The translations under genes were made by a program, and so were the position numbers. Below, in pieces: positions 59,174-64,000 of a stretch of 64,000 bases of DNA. Below the pieces are notes generated by a model that was not told the origin of the DNA, did not search any database, and saw only the letters and a program-made list of their open reading frames with translations. Source of the stretch: Hypoxylon rubiginosum (taxonomy: Eukaryota; Ascomycota; Sordariomycetes; Xylariales; Hypoxylaceae); contig CADCXA010000065.1 of assembly GCA_902806565.1 (NCBI GenBank), forward strand, positions 310,001-374,000. Direction: 5' to 3'. Numbering within the stretch: position 1 is the stretch's first letter; each line of letters starts with the position of its first letter.

Positions 59174-61531
59174 ATGACCTTCGAAGCGTTCAACAAGGTA
59201 CCCTACTACTCTCATGCTACCACGGGTATAAACATGCGCTTACAATAGAAACAGCGATTCCTTCTGTATACCACCTATGCTTCCAGAGTCCAACGCGGGG
59301 GGGGCTTCAAGTTCGCCAGCCAATATGATAGGTACATCAGGGATGCGCAGGCGATTGAAGATAGAACTCGCGAAAGCGACAGGCATGGCATCCAGCAGCT
59401 GGACAGAGAACGGCGAAACGAGTTACCCGTCGAAGATCAGATTGCGCCAGGCAGCATAACGGCGGTGACAAACTTCTTCGCTTCGGCAGGGTTCTGCGAG
59501 TCGTGCGAGCTTATACCGGTGATCAAATTAATACGCTCCATGGATGGGAATCAACAGGCCCACGCTGAAAGCAGGACACCAACTGCTCCTAACGAGTGCA
59601 GCATGTGCCAGATCTTCAACGAGCAGGGAATGACTCATGGTAATCGTACAGGTATGTATATGAAAGAAGCCCCTAGCCGGAATAGGGGCTAAAGCCACAC
59701 AGTTCGTCCCCAGGTAAACAGCTGGATTTACTTCCAGCTTCTCAACAGCTGGCTCGATAAATGCCACCTGGAACACGCCCACGCCACGCCCCCGCTATCG
59801 AGGCTGCCGGACAGGATCGAGCCGGGCAGCGCGGCCTCCAGACGTATGCCGGCGGCGCCCCTGAGACTCCTAGACGTCCAGGCTAGGCCCATCCGGATCG
59901 TGCGGAACAGGACCAAGAGCCACTACGTCGCGCTCTCGCACCGGTGGACGTCCGAGGAGCGGATCGCCGTCGATACTTTCTGGAACGGTCTCCCGAAACG
60001 CGGCAGCGAAGAACCTGACCCCGACGAGTCTATCGAGATCGTCACCGACCCGGCGCTCGCCAAGTTCGCGGATGCAGTGACCGTGACGCAGAGGCTCGGG
60101 ATGCGGTACCTGTGGGTCGACAGCCTGTGCATCGACCAGCGGCGCGACGACCCCGGGGCGGAGAAGGAGCGCGCCATGGAGTGCAGCCGGATGGAGCTGA
60201 TCTACAGCCAGGCGTACTGCGTCGTGGCCGTCATCCGGAGCCATCCCATCCGCGGCTTTCTTTCCCCCTCTTTCGGGGGAGGAGGACACGACGAAGAGGA
60301 CGGCACGTCTCTTCACCTCCCGAGCGGGGTCGCGGAACCGTCGCTCCGGATCGTGAGCGGAGAGAGGGAAAGGGCGGATTTCGACCGGGACGTGCTGCGG
60401 TCGGAGTGGAACGAGCGCGGCTGGACGTTCCAGGAGCGCGCGCTGGCTTGTCACACGATATACTTCGCCGGGGACCACGTGTACTGGGAGTGCGGCGAGT
60501 CGACCGTCAGCGGGACGCAGGCGGGGTCTTTCCGGTAACTTATCTACCTCCTATCCTATCCTACCCACACACATATACCTAGTAGACAACAAAGGCGATG
60601 GATCTACCATTTTCATGAAACCGTGAGCTCGCTCGCTAACGTTAGTTATTGCAGATCGGACGACCAGACCCCGTACGCCGACTCCCAATTCCCGCAGCTC
60701 GGCTCCGGCGCCGACCTCGACGTCGACCTCGCCAAGACCATTTACAAGGACTACTCGCGGCGCCACCTCACGCATGCGACGGACCGGCCCGTCGCCGTCA
60801 TGGGCCTCGAGTACCGGCTCGCGGTGCGGTACCTATGCTACGGCGTCTTCGGCGTCCTGCACCCGAACGCGTCCAACTCCTCGCGCGCCCGCCGCGATAC
60901 CTGTCTACACGAGACGCTGGCGTGGAGACGGCGGGGCGCGAGTCTAGCGGATATCAGTTGGGGGGACGACGGACCGGGTCTAGCCCAGCGCGCGCCGTCG
61001 TGGTCCTGGATGAGCCGGACGGGCGAGATCGACTACGTCGGCATCGACGACCTCGCGACGTTCCGTCCCGCGCAGCTGGGCTTCAGGTACGAGGAGCTCG
61101 CGGAGACGCCCGGGACGAAGCAGTTGCAGCTGCACGCTAAGCTTCTGACGAAGAAGCTCGACGAGGCGAGTTCCGTTGCGGATAACAACGAGGTGTCCGC
61201 CGTTCGAAACGGCGAACGGATGCGCGTGGGAAAGCTGAGTTACGATAGGAGTAGTACCTACGTGAAAGCGTACGGCCGCGGCGACGAGCTGCACGTTGTC
61301 GAGATCGGGTCTGCTAGCCGTTTCGGGGACCCGGTGGAAGACGTCCTAGTAGGCGACCGAGACAAGTGCTTGGTATTGCTTGTAGAGAAGAAACCTCTTG
61401 TCCAGGGGGCTAGCAACGGAGCACCCGGGCCTGGCAATGGTGAATACTATCATAGGGCAGGGTGGGGAATTTTCGAGAAGGACTGGCTAAGTTCCGAGGC
61501 TGAAGACGGCGGCATGATTCTGGTTGTCTAA
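59174..61531 (+). CDS. HET-domain protein (heterokaryon incompatibility type)
   Basis: HET-domain proteins act in non-self recognition and can trigger cell death after fusion of unlike hyphae. Many copies have no known role. My model has four exons: 59174-59197, 59249-59651, 59703-60534 and 60655-61531, with introns of 51, 51 and 120 bp and 711 residues, all in frame. The first exon codes only MTFEAFNK. N-terminal Cys pairs (FCESC and ECSMC) precede the domain. The HET domain covers about residues 215-400, with HYVALSHRW, LGMRYLWVDSLCIDQ, IYSQAYCVVAV and the end block RGWTFQERALACHTIYF. The C-terminal part (SWSWMSRTGEIDY) is also usual. No NACHT, WD or ankyrin module follows. Exons 3 and 4 are very GC-rich. 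The first-exon call is less certain than the rest. Confidence 0.85.
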
Positions 61532-62064
61532 TGCCTTACTGATTTCACATTGGTAGACATTAATAAGGTATGTCTTATCACAGAGATGCCTAATTACAGG
61601 CATCGAAATGTACTCAGCTCCTAACTTGGCTCCTAACCAGGCACTCGCACGATGAACTACCGGTTCCTCGACGAAATATCGTCCTTCGTCCTATTGAAAT
61701 TATCAAACATGCCACGATGTGACGATGTACACTATTAATTACAAAATGCGTACAGTAAACGGGGTAGTATGTGCAGTTTCCGTCCGATGTCCCTCCCCCT
61801 TGCCTCCCTCCTTTTTCGCGAAACCCCCATCCAACGCCAAGCGTTGGTTTATATGACACCAGAACAGAGAGCACTAAACCCGCAAACAAAAGTACATGGA
61901 GCTCCCCCTTGGGTATACAACGAGACGTGTAACACCGGTTTGCGATGCTGGAGACGTGCGGGGACCACCAGCGCCTAGCTAGTGTCCGCAGCGGAAAAAG
62001 AAGACCATACAAAACACTAGATACCTAGTAAAAACGACAAAGGATGAAAGACCTGAGTCAACAT
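61532..62064. other. Convergent 3' region between HET gene and CLASP
   Basis: Spacer between facing 3' ends. No gene is supported. Confidence 0.55.
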
Positions 62065-64000
62065 CTAGGAGGCGGTAACTCCATTCTCCCGCTGCCTCTT
62101 GACGATGTAGTATGTAATCAAGCTCTTCGGGTCTTCCTTGATGCCCTTCATACTCTCCCAGAACTTGGTCTCGCCCAAGCGGGCGTGCAGCGCAACACAC
62201 AATTGGACGGCATCCATTCGCACGCCACTCTCCTTGCTCTCGAGGCAGTTGCTCGCGAGGCCTAACAGACCCGTAATCTCGCTCTCGCTAGGTGCGAACG
62301 TTGTTCGCGAGTCGACGAGTTCCTTCAACACGTGGAGGCCCATGCTTAAACTGCGATGGCCCGAGGTGTTCATATCCATCTTGCTCAAATCCTTTGTCAT
62401 GGTGACCGTGATCTCGTCCGCGTCCCCGATCGTTACCAATTCGTCCGCGAGTAGCTCGAGTCCACTTACGATATGTGTTCGGGCGTCGTAACGAGTCCGC
62501 GCGGCAAGCAGGGCCTCAAGTCCGCGGGAAACGTGGGGTTGGAACCTGTCGCGAGACTTCTTGAGTAATAGCTTGATGGTGGCTAGAATCTGCGCCTTTA
62601 CATCTTGAATCTTCTCAGGGGCAATGTTGTCAAGAGGAGATTCAAGGTACTCGAACAGTCCGACTAATAGGGGATCGAACTTGTCATCAGTAAGCAGCAC
62701 TTTGTTATCGCGAAGGAGACTCTGTAACTTGCGGAAGCCATGTACATCAAGAGTCTGCGCCTTCACGCGAGCGATGCCGCTTTCGATGAGGCGGGAATTC
62801 TGGCGAGTTTTGTCAGGCGAGGAAAGAGGACTGCCAGGTACCTCATCCATGTCTAGAGGGTTGTGTGAGAGAATGGCAGCATCTTCATTAATCGGCTTGT
62901 CCTCAAGCACCGGTCGCTCCACGATACCATTCATGACTGGCCGAGGTGTAGGTTGATCCTCCTCTGTAAAAGGGTCTTCGTAGACTTGTAATGTTTTGGA
63001 CGGCGTCGGAGTGGCTGATTTTGGAACAACATTGGCTTTCTCATCCTCGACAGGTGTAGGTGCAGGTACAGGTGCAGGCGCAGGCGCAGGCACAGGCGCT
63101 TGAGGGGAGGATTTAGGTGAAGTCGATTTGGGTGAAGTCGGCTTGGGCGGCATCGTCTGTAAGCTCTCCTTCAACTGAGCAATGTTTGGCACAACAAGCG
63201 TGAGGTCTTCATTCGCGTTTGTAGGGCTGCTAAGAGGAAGGTCGATCACCGAGGCCTTAACCTTCGCCGGACTATTCTTCGGAGAAGCGACAGCCTTACT
63301 TGGCGCCGCTTTCGAAGGAGTTGGAACGCTGGATTCGCTAGCAGTTGCTACGTGTCCAGGACGAGTTCTTGGGGCTGTCCTTCTAGGAGACCCCGAGATG
63401 GTCTTTGGAGTCACGGCTTTTGACTTCGTGCTCTCAGAGGGGCTTGTCTGCTCTCTCGATGGCCCATCGTGCGTCCTAACTGAATACGGCCCCGCGGTAG
63501 CAGGTCGAGGTGCTATATCGGGTCTCCTCCTAGCTGGTCGCATGGGAGCTACCGACATGCCTCCGTGAGATTTCGCGGATGTATCTGGACGCGTTCGCGT
63601 TGCAGGAGCAGTCGCATGTGAAACTGACGACATGTTCGACGAATTAGATACGTTCCGCACTGGCGATATGGTCGCCATTGCGGATCCTGGTCGAGAGGGC
63701 AAGTTTCTTGAACCTAGAGCTTTCTTCTGTGCCAACATTGCCTCTCTCAATGAAGGTTTCGAGCTGGTCATAGTGCTCTTGGAAAGACCCAAACCTGGGC
63801 GTGGAGCTGGGTCGGACTTCTTTGGCGAGTTCGGATTGTTGGGATCTTTTTGTAATAATTTCTGAGCGGTAGAATCGAGGTTATCCATGATTCTTTACTC
63901 AAGTTAGTCGCCTCACTAGAAAAGGGGCGGATCGCCAGACTCACGTTTCTGCTCTTGCCGGCCAGATTGCGGCATACGCCCAGTATGTTGAGCGCATCTT
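62065..64000 (-). CDS. CLASP/Stu1-type microtubule-associated protein (C-terminal part)
   Basis: CLASP proteins bind microtubules and tubulin through TOG domains and stabilise spindle and kinetochore microtubules. Only the C-terminal part is inside the window. The exon 62065-63892 joins across a 52-bp intron (63893-63944) to a partial exon 63945-64000 that runs off the right edge. The split exon reads MRSTYWAYAAIWPARAE then TIMDNLDSTAQKLLQKDP, matching the end of the central TOG region in fungal Stu1. A basic Ser/Pro-rich linker (microtubule-binding type) and a Pro/Ala repeat near 63055-63100 follow. The C-terminal helical domain starts near GFRKLQSLLRD and includes RYDARTHIVSGLELLADEL. About 628 residues are visible of a family usually above 1000. 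The start codon is outside. Confidence 0.88.

Overview
The window reads as nuclear DNA of a filamentous ascomycete (Pezizomycotina, most likely a Sordariomycete). The genes are split by short introns, mostly 49-180 bp, with GT...AG ends and CTAAC/CTGAC-like branch sites. The families are typical of moulds: Zn2Cys6 regulators, a HET-domain protein, a SUN-family cell-wall protein, a GH92 mannosidase, and a fungal kinesin-1 and Rad6 very close to the Neurospora-type proteins. All assignments come from reading the translations. No search was run, so the species is not named.

Layout. 1-10.9 kb holds no gene I can support. 10.9-14.0 kb (-) is an 11-exon Zn2Cys6 regulator of 700 residues whose zinc cluster is completed by a 9-nt microexon. 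14.0-18.8 kb is gene-free apart from a tRNA relic. 18.8-19.6 kb (-) is a UCH-type deubiquitinase. 20.06-20.64 kb (+) is a decayed HET-domain pseudogene with G-to-A-type stops at several former tryptophan positions. 22.5-24.2 kb (-) is an MFS hexose transporter. 28.3-29.6 kb (-) is an SRR1-like protein.

From 31 to 41 kb there is a housekeeping block: kinesin-1 (-), the Rad6/Ubc2 E2 enzyme (-), mitochondrial-type acetyl-CoA acetyltransferase (+) and a PCI-domain CSN12/Thp1-type protein (+). An unusual interrupted tRNA-like Pol III unit follows at 41.7 kb. From 43 to 53.4 kb come secreted or metabolic genes: a SUN/GH132 GPI-anchored wall protein (-), a spherulin-like cupin (+), a glutathione S-transferase (+) and a GH92 alpha-mannosidase (-). 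55.4-57.7 kb (+) is an intronless protein with a BED-like finger and a Zn2Cys6 cluster. 59.2-61.5 kb (+) is a complete HET-domain gene. 62.1 kb to the right edge (-) is the C-terminal part of a CLASP/Stu1 microtubule protein that continues beyond the window.

The genes do not form one pathway or an evident biosynthetic cluster. Links that can be argued are cytoskeletal (kinesin-1, CLASP), ubiquitin-related (UCH, Rad6), carbohydrate or cell-wall related (transporter, SUN protein, GH92) and self/non-self recognition (one intact HET gene, one dead HET copy). No convincing wholly new system was found. The most unusual items are the 9-nt microexon, the RIP-like HET relic, the interrupted tRNA-like unit, and apparent changes at catalytic positions in the GH92 and UCH enzymes.
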